Part shown: in pieces, positions 1-7,067 of the stretch | How the letters are laid out: each line of letters opens with the position of its first letter | How positions within the stretch are numbered: position 1 is the first letter of the stretch | DNA from: Clostridia bacterium | Lineage (GTDB): Bacteria > Bacillota > Clostridia > Oscillospirales > Acutalibacteraceae | Reading direction: 5' to 3' | Assembly (NCBI GenBank): GCA_017501865.1 | Contig: JAFVWD010000058.1 | Coordinates: 1 to 8,142 of the forward strand | Length of the DNA: 8,142 nucleotides | Translations under genes and position numbers: made by a program | The notes under the pieces: model-generated | The model's input: the letters and a program-made list of their open reading frames with translations, nothing else | The model's database searches: none | Told to the model about the DNA's origin: nothing

Positions 1-381
1 AATAAATGCAGCTATAAGACCGCCTATTATACCACCGTAAATCGCAAGTCCGCCACGCCATATCTGAAATATTTCACCGGGATGAAGACTGTAATAATCC
101 CACTCGAAAATCACGTAATATGCTCTTGCGGCTATTATACCGCCGAACATACCATATATTAATACATCGAGCATTTTACTGAGATCCATCTTCCATGTGT
201 ACGCAATTCTTCCGCCAAAAAGCGCAGCAAGAATCAAACCAAATGCAATAATAACACCGTACCATTTAATTGAGTAAACAGCTCCGCCCAATGAAATCTC
301 ACAAAAAACTGATGAAACATCAAATACATTTTCTATTCCGCCAAATGAAACTCTGGCAAAATCAGCAAACCATTCAATCAT
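1..381 (-). CDS. lgt: Prolipoprotein diacylglyceryl transferase, N-terminal part (partial)
   Basis: Lgt is an integral membrane enzyme that moves the diacylglyceryl group of phosphatidylglycerol onto the lipobox cysteine of prolipoproteins, the first step of lipoprotein maturation. The 127 visible residues start at ATG 381-379 and run off the left edge; the family is usually about 260-300 residues, so somewhat under half is present. Seen here: a hydrophobic segment after IKWYG (about 39-57), a second one around 71-85 leading into ARAYYVIFEW (85-94), and the family hallmark WRGGLAIYGGIIGG (108-121). The position equivalent to the E. coli histidine of that motif is tyrosine (Y115), which I recall as common in Gram-positive Lgt. 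The catalytic Arg/Glu residues of the C-terminal half lie outside the window. The start is supported by an AGGAG ribosome binding site 8-12 bases upstream. It follows yfmH by 15 bases and is probably co-transcribed with it. Confidence 0.93.
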   Translation of the reverse strand, partial: MIEWFADFARVSFGGIENVFDVSSVFCEISLGGAVYSIKWYGVIIAFGLILAALFGGRIAYTWKMDLSKMLDVLIYGMFGGIIAARAYYVIFEWDYYSLHPGEIFQIWRGGLAIYGGIIGGLIAAFI

Positions 382-396
382 AAAAAATCTCCTAAA

Positions 397-1671
397 TCAT
401 ATATCTTTTGGCATAATCACCGAAAGAACTGCTTTTTCACTATCAAACGAATTCATCAGCAGCTCATAGCAATAATCTGAGGTGATTTCCTGTAACACCT
501 TAAACTCTGAAAACAGGTCGTCGTTATCAAAATGCGAAACCACAAGACCATTTGCAATTGTATCAACATCAGTAAAAGCTCTTATAGTTTTACCGTAATG
601 CTTTTCCCTGACCATTTCAAACTCATCAACCGTAAAGCCTGATTTTTTGAATTCACCAATTTTCTCATTTATGAGCTCAGCCACCTTTTTCGGTTCAAGT
701 GATTCACCTGAGAACATAGGTGTAGCATAGCCGTGGCCGTTAAAATACTCGGTTGAGAAAGTGTCATTTATAAGACCTGAATCAAGAAGCTCTCTGTATA
801 AATCAGAGCTTTGACCTGCAATCATATCAAGAAGTAATGACTTACCGATAGTTTCTTTGATTGTTCTTTCAGGTGAGGAATGCCTTTCCTTATAGCCGAG
901 GCAAAAAACAGGAGTAACAAGAGCAAGCTTCTCTTCAACATAGTTTTCAACTACTGCATCGGGCTCATCCTTAAACGCACGTTCAACTGTTACAAATTCA
1001 TCCTTTGTAAGAAGTCTGTCGGCAATTTCCACCACTTCTTCAACTGTTACGTTACCTGCGACTGCAAGTGCCATGTTTGAAAGATTATAAAAGGTTTCAT
1101 AACATGAAAAGAGCATTTCTGCCGTTATTTCTGAAATAGATTGTTTAGTTCCTGCAATATCAATCTTAACAGGATGATTATGATACATTGCAGTAAGCAT
1201 ATTAAAAAGACATACCCAATCAGGCAAATCCTTATACATATCTATTTCCTGCCCGATTATCCCCTGTTCCTTTTGCACGGTTTCCTCAGTAAAATACGGA
1301 TGTCTGACAAAATCAAGCAATATTTCAAAATTCTCTTTAAAGTGACCCGTACAGGTGAAAAGGTAGCAGGTTCTGTCGAAGCTTGTATACGCATTTGCAG
1401 ATGCACCTGTTTTTGCATATCGCTGAAAAGCATCGAGCTCCTCACTTTCGAAAAGCTTGTGCTCAAGAAAATGTGCCGTACCTGCAGGTATTTCAATAAA
1501 ATCCTTTTTATCGCTTCTTTTAAAACGGGTATCAATAGAACCGTATTTTGTTCCGAACACCGCATAAGTTGAAGCATAATCCTTTTTAGGATAAACAAAA
1601 ATTTTAAGACCTGAGCTATGGTCAATCGAGTAATAACCTTCGCCTAAAACATCGTTTTTAATATATTCCAT
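397..1671 (-). CDS. yfmH: M16 family zinc metallopeptidase, YfmH/YmfH type (EF-P modification-associated)
   Basis: A 424-residue M16 (pitrilysin/processing-peptidase) protein, near the length of Bacillus YmfH. It carries the inverted zinc motif HFLEH: H67 and H71 as zinc ligands and E70 as catalytic base. Downstream, EQGIIGQEI offers E142 as the likely third ligand and E135 as the second conserved Glu; that assignment is by analogy with insulysin. The N-terminal half is the catalytic M16 domain and the C-terminal half (from about 220) the second M16-like domain. No signal peptide or membrane segment is seen, so it should be cytoplasmic. Its ATG overlaps the stop of yfmF by one base (TAATG) and is preceded by AGAGGTGG, indicating translational coupling and probably a heteromeric pair. 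Bacillus genetics links this family to 5-aminopentanol modification of EF-P; its true substrate is not evident from sequence. M16 identity is very safe, the EF-P link is by family name only. Confidence 0.9.
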   Translation of the reverse strand: MEYIKNDVLGEGYYSIDHSSGLKIFVYPKKDYASTYAVFGTKYGSIDTRFKRSDKKDFIEIPAGTAHFLEHKLFESEELDAFQRYAKTGASANAYTSFDRTCYLFTCTGHFKENFEILLDFVRHPYFTEETVQKEQGIIGQEIDMYKDLPDWVCLFNMLTAMYHNHPVKIDIAGTKQSISEITAEMLFSCYETFYNLSNMALAVAGNVTVEEVVEIADRLLTKDEFVTVERAFKDEPDAVVENYVEEKLALVTPVFCLGYKERHSSPERTIKETIGKSLLLDMIAGQSSDLYRELLDSGLINDTFSTEYFNGHGYATPMFSGESLEPKKVAELINEKIGEFKKSGFTVDEFEMVREKHYGKTIRAFTDVDTIANGLVVSHFDNDDLFSEFKVLQEITSDYCYELLMNSFDSEKAVLSVIMPKDI

Positions 1672-3071
1672 TACTCAACCACCTCTTGATTTTCATCTTC
1701 CTCTGTACCCTCTAACATAAACACCGTATCAAGTGTGACTTCCTCAGCTGCTTTTATTACTTCCTCTTTAGTCACCTTTTTAAACGCATTTATATAATCC
1801 TCGGGGTACAGGTATTCTCCTGAACCTATCTGAGTAGTAAACCATGAATCAAGTGCTTCAGGGCTGTCGCTGACACTTTTGAAAGCATCCTCAAGAGCTT
1901 TTTTCGAAGCATCGAGATCATCCTCTGTAAAATTACCTTTTTTGATTTCCTCAAGCTGATTCAATATTGCTTCTTTAGCTTTTTCTTCATTAAAGCTTTC
2001 AATACCGCTCTGCACAAGCATTATTCCTTTAGCCCTTACCATTCTTGCCGAGCAGTAATAACAAAGGCTCATTTCCTCGCGCACTACTTTAAAAAGCTTA
2101 GAATTCGGATTACCGCCGAAAACGTCAGTCATTATTCTTCTTGCCGCATAATTATCATCACGGTTTTTCATACCCATTCTGAAGCCCATAACAAGCTTCC
2201 CTTGTTTAACAGGTGCAGTTTCCTTTACATATGTTACATCCTCAGCTTTTTCGACATATAAAGTGTCACTCAAAGAAATATTTCTCTCTATACGGCTTAC
2301 ATATTCAGTAAACATTTTTTTGATTGAATCAATTTCTATATTTCCGTTTGCGCTGACAGAAACAAGTACTCTTGCTTCTTTCAGAAGAGTTTTATAATTT
2401 TCCGAAAGAGTCTCAGCTGTAATTGCATTGATATCTTCTACAGTACCTAATCTGTTTATTCCGTATAATTCTTCTTCACACATTATTTCTTCGCAACGGT
2501 TTTTTGCATATACTCTTTTGTCACTCATTTCAGCACTGAGTTGTTCTGCTAAAAGTCTTTTTTCACTTTCCACTTCTTCTGCATCAAACTTACCGTCTGT
2601 TAATTTAGGATTGAACACAAGCTCAAAAAGAACTCTGCAGCACTCACTCACTATTTTTTCATTGTGAAGTGCAAAGCGGTCATCAACAGATGCAATTGCT
2701 ACCTTTAAAACCTGATGCTCACCTATTTTCGAAACATCTGTAGCAATTTCAGCACCATAAAGTGTTGCCAGCTGTCTTTCAAGTAAAGTGAGAGTAGGAT
2801 ATTTTTCTGATGAACGTGTAAGAATATTCGGCACAAGAGCGTAACCGGATGCTTTGTCTGAAAGCGGGAGCATAAAGCTCACCGAAGCACACGCAGTTTT
2901 AAAGCCTTCTGCTTTTACCGTACAAAATTCTGTTCCGTTACCGAATTCTTCAAAGTTAAATGCGTATTTCAAAGAACCACTCCTAAAAGTGACTGGAGTC
3001 ACATTAAGCTTAATAGATTTCATTCTACCACATTTAACCAAATATTTCCATACTTTTTTATCAAATTTCAT
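1671..3071 (-). CDS. yfmF: Inactive-type M16 peptidase homologue, YfmF/YmfF type (EF-P modification-associated)
   Basis: A protein of 466 residues from ATG 3071-3069. I chose this start because AAGGTGG (3084-3078) sits six bases upstream. An in-frame GTG at 3089 lies before that site, and an ATG at 3023 would give 450 residues, closer to Bacillus YmfF (about 426). M16 fold features are clear (LTLLERQLATLYGAEI at 94-109; NPNSKLFKVVREEMSLCYYC at 321-340), but there is no HxxEH: the matching position reads LVPNI (about 79-83), so it should not bind catalytic zinc. R331 and Y338/Y339 match the Arg/Tyr pair of the non-catalytic M16 subunit that holds substrate for its active partner. That suggests it forms a two-subunit peptidase with YfmH, which overlaps it by one base. 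The C-terminus is acidic. Family members are tied to EF-P 5-aminopentanol modification in Bacillus; the biochemical role is unproven. Confidence 0.88.
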   Translation of the reverse strand: MKFDKKVWKYLVKCGRMKSIKLNVTPVTFRSGSLKYAFNFEEFGNGTEFCTVKAEGFKTACASVSFMLPLSDKASGYALVPNILTRSSEKYPTLTLLERQLATLYGAEIATDVSKIGEHQVLKVAIASVDDRFALHNEKIVSECCRVLFELVFNPKLTDGKFDAEEVESEKRLLAEQLSAEMSDKRVYAKNRCEEIMCEEELYGINRLGTVEDINAITAETLSENYKTLLKEARVLVSVSANGNIEIDSIKKMFTEYVSRIERNISLSDTLYVEKAEDVTYVKETAPVKQGKLVMGFRMGMKNRDDNYAARRIMTDVFGGNPNSKLFKVVREEMSLCYYCSARMVRAKGIMLVQSGIESFNEEKAKEAILNQLEEIKKGNFTEDDLDASKKALEDAFKSVSDSPEALDSWFTTQIGSGEYLYPEDYINAFKKVTKEEVIKAAEEVTLDTVFMLEGTEEDENQEVVE

Positions 3072-3077
3072 ACAAAA

Positions 3078-3084
3078 CCACCTT
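3078..3084 (-). promoter_or_regulatory. Ribosome binding site of yfmF (decides the start)
   Basis: The minus strand reads AAGGTGG six bases before ATG 3071-3069. The in-frame GTG at 3089-3087 lies upstream of this site, and the ATG at 3023 has only a weak GGTAG before it, so 3071 is the best supported start. Confidence 0.65.
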
Positions 3085-3120
3085 AACACTCAATTCTCTT
3101 GTATTATTGCCAATTTTTAC

Positions 3121-3149
3121 AAAATATACCCCGTACAATTAATTGACAA
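3121..3149 (-). promoter_or_regulatory. Probable sigma-A promoter of the yfmF-yfmH-lgt operon
   Basis: On the minus strand, TTGTCA (3149-3144) and TATTTT (3126-3121) are separated by 17 bases, which would start transcription near 3115 and give a leader of about 45 bases before the yfmF ATG. The -10 box matches consensus at only four of six positions, so this is moderate. The -35 box overlaps that of the yebC promoter on the other strand. Confidence 0.5.
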
Positions 3150-3171
3150 AACCGAAACTATGTGATAATAT
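3143..3171 (+). promoter_or_regulatory. Sigma-A promoter of yebC
   Basis: A perfect -35 box TTGACA (3143-3148), a 17-base spacer and the -10 box TAATAT (3166-3171), with TG one base before the -10 (extended -10). Predicted start of transcription is about 3178, some 28 bases before the yebC ATG, leaving room only for the ribosome binding site AAGGAG (3192-3197). This is a strong housekeeping-type promoter. Confidence 0.82.
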
Positions 3172-3205
3172 AGTGCAGTTATTTGTATTATAAGGAGTTT
3201 TACAG

Positions 3206-3949
3206 ATGTCAGGACATTCAAAATGGAGCACAATTAAAAGAAAGAAAGAAAAAACTGACGGCGCAAGAGCCAAGGTTTTCACTAAAATAGGCAGAGAAAT
3301 TGCTGTTGCTGTTCGTGAAGGCGGTCCGGACCCTGCCGGCAACTCAAAATTAAAGGATGTTATAGCTAAAGCGAAGGCTAACAACGTGCCTAACGAAAAC
3401 ATTGAAAGAATCATAAAAAAGGCTGCCGGTGACAGCTCTACTGAAAACTATGAAAATATTATTTATGAAGGCTACGGCCCTGCAGGTATTGCAGTAGTTG
3501 TTGAAGCACTTACAGATAATCGTAACCGTACTGCAGGTGATGTTCGTCACTATTTTGATAAATTCGGCGGCAATATGGGTACTTCAGGCTGTGTTATGTT
3601 TATGTTCGACCGTTTTGGTGTTATTCTCGTTGAAAAAGATGGTGTTGACGAAGAAAAGCTTATGGAAGATGCCATAGAATGCGGTGCTACAGATTTTCTT
3701 ACCGATGATGAGGAAATCTTCGAAATCCGTACAGAACCCAACGATTTAGGTGCTGTAAGCGCAGACCTTGAAGCAAAGGGCTATAAATTTGTTTCTGCTG
3801 AAGCCGCATACATTCCTCAGACTTACACACGTCTTGAAGATCAGGACCAGATGAAGAGTATGAGCAGAATGTTAGAAATGTTCGAAGATAACGACGACAT
3901 TCAGGCAGTTTGGCATAACTGGGAAAACGAGGATGAATACGAAGGCTGA
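3206..3949 (+). CDS. yebC: YebC/PmpR (TACO1) family protein
   Basis: A 247-residue YebC family protein with the classic start MSGHSKWSTIKRKKEKTD, KIGREIAVAVREGG and the core motifs NVPNENIERIIKKAAG and YEGYGPAGIAVVVEALTDNR. The SGHSKW start and overall length point to the YebC_I type (like Bacillus YrbC) rather than the shorter YeeI type. The family was long annotated as DNA-binding transcriptional regulators. More recent work on bacterial YebC and mitochondrial TACO1 supports a ribosome-associated role that relieves stalling at proline-rich stretches. Which role applies here cannot be read from sequence. The start is fixed by AAGGAG (3192-3197) eight bases upstream and by its own strong promoter. 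It is divergent from the yfmF operon, and the SRP RNA promoter begins 30 bases after its stop with no convincing terminator between. The C-terminal end is acidic. Confidence 0.95.
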   Translation: MSGHSKWSTIKRKKEKTDGARAKVFTKIGREIAVAVREGGPDPAGNSKLKDVIAKAKANNVPNENIERIIKKAAGDSSTENYENIIYEGYGPAGIAVVVEALTDNRNRTAGDVRHYFDKFGGNMGTSGCVMFMFDRFGVILVEKDGVDEEKLMEDAIECGATDFLTDDEEIFEIRTEPNDLGAVSADLEAKGYKFVSAEAAYIPQTYTRLEDQDQMKSMSRMLEMFEDNDDIQAVWHNWENEDEYEG

Positions 3950-3978
3950 GTAAAGTTTGTTTTCCTCTGATTTTCTTA

Positions 3979-4007
3979 TTGATTTTTAAACTGAAATAAG
4001 TTATAAT
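3979..4007 (+). promoter_or_regulatory. Sigma-A promoter of the SRP RNA gene
   Basis: TTGATT (3979-3984), a 17-base spacer and a perfect TATAAT (4002-4007). Transcription should start around 4013-4015, about eight bases before the outer SRP RNA helix. As no other promoter is seen before dnaX, it may also supply the downstream operon by read-through. Confidence 0.82.
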
Positions 4008-4021
4008 ACCTAAAGCGCAGT

Positions 4022-4171
4022 TAAATACACTCAGTTCCGTCATGCGACGAGTGGGTCCTGTGCGACGGGGCACCGTGAACCATGTCAGGCGGGGAACCGA
4101 GCAGCATTAAGCGGAAAGTTCTGTGCGCCACAGTCCGCCTATTCGTCGTATGACCGAGTTGAGTGTATTTA
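4022..4171 (+). ncRNA. ffs: Signal recognition particle RNA, small bacterial (4.5S-like) type
   Basis: This is the RNA scaffold of the signal recognition particle, which with Ffh brings ribosomes making membrane and secreted proteins to FtsY. The conserved domain IV is plain: GTGAACC (4075-4081), then GTCAGGC (4084-4090), the GGAA tetraloop (4093-4096) closed by GG/CC, then AGCAGC (4099-4104). CTGTG (4058-4062) pairs with CACAG (4129-4133). Outside this a nearly continuous helix joins 4022-4050 to 4143-4171, with one mismatch (4038/4155) and a few G-U pairs; this is longer than in 4.5S RNA of E. coli. There is no sign of the Alu domain of the large Bacillus SRP RNA. The ends given are those of the helix; the primary transcript probably starts near 4014. 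The position just before dnaX matches scr in Bacillus. Confidence 0.9.
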
Positions 4172-4184
4172 TTATTTTTATATC

Positions 4185-4191
4185 GAGGTGA
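4185..4191 (+). promoter_or_regulatory. Ribosome binding site of dnaX (decides the start)
   Basis: GAGGTGA (4185-4191) lies five bases before TTG at 4197. The alternative in-frame GTG at 4188 is itself part of this site and has only AT-rich sequence upstream, so TTG 4197 is the likely start codon. Confidence 0.7.
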
Positions 4192-4196
4192 GTTTT

Positions 4197-6065
4197 TTGT
4201 ACAGAGCACTTTACAGAAAATGGCGTCCGCAGGTTTTCAGTGACGTTTCGGGTCAGTCACACATTACCGAAACCTTAATGCATGAGGTTGAAGCCAACAG
4301 ACTTTCTCACGCGTATTTGTTCACCGGTTCTCGCGGTACAGGTAAAACAACCTGTGCAAAAATACTCTCTAAAGCAGTTAACTGTCTTAATCCCGTAAAC
4401 GGCAACCCTTGTAATGAATGTGAAGTCTGCCGTGGTATAGACGACGGTTCTGTATTGGATGTTACTGAAATAGATGCTGCAAGTAACAACGGTGTTGATA
4501 ATATCCGCGACTTAAGAGAAGAAGCAAATTTCACTCCGGCAGTTGCAAAGTACAGAGTTTACATCATAGACGAGGTTCATATGCTTTCAACAGGTGCTTT
4601 TAATGCACTTTTGAAAACACTTGAAGAACCACCCGCACACGTACTCTTTATTCTTGCTACCACAGAAGTTCATATGCTCCCTGCTACGATTCTCTCGAGA
4701 TGTCAGCGGTTTGACTTCAGAAGAATTCCTCCTGAAGATATTTCTAAAAGACTTATGCTTGTTGCAGAAAATGAAAATCTCTCCTTAGCAGATGATGCTT
4801 CTATGCTCATAGCAAGAATTTCTGACGGTGCTTTAAGAGATGCACTTTCAATCCTTGACCAATGTGCAAGCTACAACGAGCCGATAACCGTCACTACGGT
4901 AAGTAAGGCGGCAGGTCTTTTAGGCAAGGAATATTTATTTGAAATATCTGAGGCTATAAAGAATCAGGATAATTCAACTGTTCTGAATATCATTGACAGA
5001 TTACATGCCTCTTCTTGTGATATGGAAAGACTTGTAAGTGAGCTTGTCAATCATTTCAGAAATGTTATGATTACAAAAACAACAAAAAATCCCGAAGAGT
5101 TTGTAGTTTGCACTCCCGATGAGCTTAACCGCTACAAGGATTACGCAGCTTCACTGACATACGGAACAATTCTTTATATAATGGAAACTCTCTGTGCGGA
5201 ATCCGCACAGCTTAAATACAGTGCACACCAAAGAGCGAAGGTCGAAACAATGCTTATACGCTTGTGTTCCCCAAAGCTTTCAACTGACAATTCTGCTTTA
5301 ATTGCAAGAATTGATGAATTACAGGCACAGATTATGAGTCTTAAGGCAAACGGGGTTCAAACCTCCATTGTGCAGAACACAACAGCATCTGCTGTTGCAA
5401 CAGTAGCTTCTGAGCCTGAAACGGTAAACAGTACACCTGCAAATTCCCCTGCTCCGGAAGTTGTGCCTGAAAAAACAGTTTCTCCTCAGAAAATTAACGA
5501 ACAGGTATTTGAAGAACCGCCGTTACCTGATGAATACGGCAATTACGAACAAGCTTCAACACCTGCCAACGCGCCGTCAAGTGAATCACCTTTACAGAGC
5601 ACACCACCGCTTCAATCAGCAACACCGGAGCAACCAAAACCCGTTGATATACCTGAAGCTACACCTTCTCGAGGTTTTGAGAACAGTGCTCCGCGTGCAA
5701 CAATAGATATGAGTTTAGTAACTGAAGCTGACAAGTCAATGCCCTTTACAGCTTGGGAAAATGTTTTAGAACAGCTTTCAAAGATAAATAAACCTCTTTA
5801 CCCTGTTTTAGCAGGCTCTCAGGCATTCAGAGCCGGTAATACAATTTTTATAAAAGCGAAAAATATGGCATTCCCTGCGCTCTTTAAGGTTAAAATGAAC
5901 TATGATGCAATTTCTGAATCTATTATAAGAGCAACGGGTGAAAAATTGCGTCCTGCAATTTATACTGACGGCGAATCACCTGTAGCAAACGAAGGTGTAG
6001 AGCCCGTAGATGTATTAATTGCAAAGCTTAATAAAATGCAAATTGATTTTATAGTAGAAGAATAA
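4197..6065 (+). CDS. dnaX: DNA polymerase III subunit gamma/tau (clamp loader ATPase)
   Basis: DnaX is the motor subunit of the clamp loader that opens the beta clamp and places it on primed DNA; the tau C-terminus also ties polymerase to helicase. With TTG 4197 as start the protein has 622 residues and begins MYRALYRKWRPQ, the usual family start; GTG 4188 would add three residues without a ribosome binding site. Visible in order: Walker A GSRGTGKT (44-51), the four-cysteine zinc module C63, C72, C75, C78, Walker B with DEVH (125-128), sensor 1 around ATTE (154-157), and the SRC arginine-finger motif (167-169). Collar domain III runs to about 370, then a short helical stretch, a Pro/Ser/Thr/Gln-rich linker (about 390-500) and a tau-like C-terminal domain (about 505-622). 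No A-AAA-AAG frameshift site of the E. coli kind is seen, so full-length tau is probably the main product. Confidence 0.96.
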   Translation: MYRALYRKWRPQVFSDVSGQSHITETLMHEVEANRLSHAYLFTGSRGTGKTTCAKILSKAVNCLNPVNGNPCNECEVCRGIDDGSVLDVTEIDAASNNGVDNIRDLREEANFTPAVAKYRVYIIDEVHMLSTGAFNALLKTLEEPPAHVLFILATTEVHMLPATILSRCQRFDFRRIPPEDISKRLMLVAENENLSLADDASMLIARISDGALRDALSILDQCASYNEPITVTTVSKAAGLLGKEYLFEISEAIKNQDNSTVLNIIDRLHASSCDMERLVSELVNHFRNVMITKTTKNPEEFVVCTPDELNRYKDYAASLTYGTILYIMETLCAESAQLKYSAHQRAKVETMLIRLCSPKLSTDNSALIARIDELQAQIMSLKANGVQTSIVQNTTASAVATVASEPETVNSTPANSPAPEVVPEKTVSPQKINEQVFEEPPLPDEYGNYEQASTPANAPSSESPLQSTPPLQSATPEQPKPVDIPEATPSRGFENSAPRATIDMSLVTEADKSMPFTAWENVLEQLSKINKPLYPVLAGSQAFRAGNTIFIKAKNMAFPALFKVKMNYDAISESIIRATGEKLRPAIYTDGESPVANEGVEPVDVLIAKLNKMQIDFIVEE

Positions 6066-6091
6066 TTTTAAAAAAAGGATGGTAAACTAAT

Positions 6092-6436
6092 ATGAAAGCA
6101 AGAATTCCAAACCAAGGCGGAAACTCACAGGCGAATATGATGAAAAAAATCCAGGATATGCAGAATGAAATGGCTCGTATTCAGCAAGAGGTTGAAGAAA
6201 GCGAATTTGAGGCATGCTCAGGCGGCGGTGCAGTTGAGGTAAAAGTAAACGGTAAACACGAAATTCTCAATGTTAATATAAAGCCTGAGGTTGTTGACCC
6301 TGAAGATGTAGAAATACTTTCAGATATGATTGTTGCAGCTGCTAACGAAGCTTTAAGAAAAGCCTCTGAAACAATGGAACAGAAAATGGGCGGTGTAACA
6401 AGCGGTCTCGGTCTCCCTGCAGGCTTAGGTTTTTAA
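6092..6436 (+). CDS. ebfC: YbaB/EbfC family nucleoid-associated protein
   Basis: A 114-residue member of the YbaB/EbfC family (YaaK in Bacillus), small dimeric DNA-binding proteins found on the nucleoid. Seen here: a Gln/Asn/Met-rich start, a helical stretch MMKKIQDMQNEMARIQQEVEE (16-36, shown because its register suits a coiled helix), the glycine-rich GGGAVEVKVNGKHEI of the central sheet, a second helix near ANEALRKASETMEQKM, and a Gly/Leu-rich end. AAGGATGG (6075-6082) precedes the ATG by nine bases. It starts 26 bases after dnaX and ends three bases before recR, the same order as in many bacteria. Its job in this operon is not settled; a link to RecR-dependent repair is inferred from the constant neighbourhood. 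Confidence 0.95.
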   Translation: MKARIPNQGGNSQANMMKKIQDMQNEMARIQQEVEESEFEACSGGGAVEVKVNGKHEILNVNIKPEVVDPEDVEILSDMIVAAANEALRKASETMEQKMGGVTSGLGLPAGLGF

Positions 6437-6439
6437 TTT

Positions 6440-7039
6440 ATGGCATACGATGTAGCAGCTCTCGAAAAATTAGTAGAGCAATTCCAAAAAATCCCTTCAA
6501 TCGGCAGAAAAACTGCACAGAGAATGGCTTTTCATGTACTCGATTTACCTGACAATGAAGCACAGGAATTTGCTGATGCCATAATGGAAGCCCACACAAA
6601 AATTCATCATTGCTCACTCTGTCACAATCTCACAGAAAATGAGCTTTGCCCTATTTGTGAGAGTGCGACACGCGACCATTCTTTGCTTTGTGTTGTTGAA
6701 GACCCTCGCGATGTTCCTGCGCTTGAGAGAACAAGAGAGTTTTCAGGTGTTTATCACGTTTTACACGGCACTATATCTCCTATGAATGGTGTCGGACCTG
6801 AGCAACTTACAATCAAGTCGCTTGTAGAAAGGGTTTCCGGCGGTGAAATTAAAGAAGTCATAATGGCTACCAACCCTACTTTAGAGGGTGACACAACTGC
6901 TATGTATATAGGTAAGCTGCTTAAACCTTTTGAGGTTAAGGTTACAAGGCTTGCGTACGGCATACCTGTCGGTGCTGATATTGAGTATGCTGATGATGTT
7001 ACATTGCTAAGAGCACTTGAAGGCAGAAGAGAATTATAA
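6440..7039 (+). CDS. recR: Recombination mediator protein RecR
   Basis: RecR works with RecO (and RecF) to load RecA on SSB-coated single-stranded DNA in gap repair. The 199 residues match the usual family length of about 200. Domains in order: an N-terminal helix-hairpin-helix with IPSIGRKTAQRMAFHVL (18-34), a C4 zinc finger formed by C58, C61, C70 and C73, a TOPRIM domain opening at LLCVVEDPRD (82-91) with the acidic ELEGD-like patch at LEGDTTAMY (148-156), and the C-terminal GIPVGADIEYADD (174-186) followed by TLLRALEGR, a Walker B-like region important for ring assembly. The ATG is only three bases after the ebfC stop and has no strong ribosome binding site of its own (a weak TTAGG lies about 13 bases upstream), so translation is probably coupled to ebfC. 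Confidence 0.97.
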   Translation: MAYDVAALEKLVEQFQKIPSIGRKTAQRMAFHVLDLPDNEAQEFADAIMEAHTKIHHCSLCHNLTENELCPICESATRDHSLLCVVEDPRDVPALERTREFSGVYHVLHGTISPMNGVGPEQLTIKSLVERVSGGEIKEVIMATNPTLEGDTTAMYIGKLLKPFEVKVTRLAYGIPVGADIEYADDVTLLRALEGRREL

Positions 7040-7067
7040 AAAGCATTTACAGAAAGGATGAAATAAA

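Noticed and set aside
1141..1572. Plus-strand open frame of 143 codons opposite yfmH
   Set aside because: It is antisense to a well-supported M16 peptidase gene, with no ribosome binding site or known motif; a shadow frame.
3923..3975. Inverted repeat (GAAAACGAGGA with TCCTCTGATTTTC) across the yebC stop as a terminator
   Set aside because: The loop is about 29 bases, the stem is split by an internal loop, and no clean U-run follows directly. Too weak to call.
4021..4209. Minus-strand open frame opposite the SRP RNA
   Set aside because: The region is explained fully by the SRP RNA fold on the plus strand; the frame has no promoter or homology I recognise.
5079..5120. A-AAA-AAT run in dnaX as a possible -1 frameshift site for a short gamma form
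   Set aside because: The shift would stop about 13 codons later, cutting inside collar domain III near residue 308, which would not give a working gamma subunit. No strong stimulatory hairpin or upstream Shine-Dalgarno-like element stood out.
5461..5706. Alternative plus-strand frame of 81 codons inside dnaX
   Set aside because: It overlaps the low-complexity Pro/Ser/Gln-rich linker, where out-of-frame stops are scarce by composition. It has no ribosome binding site and no recognisable domain.
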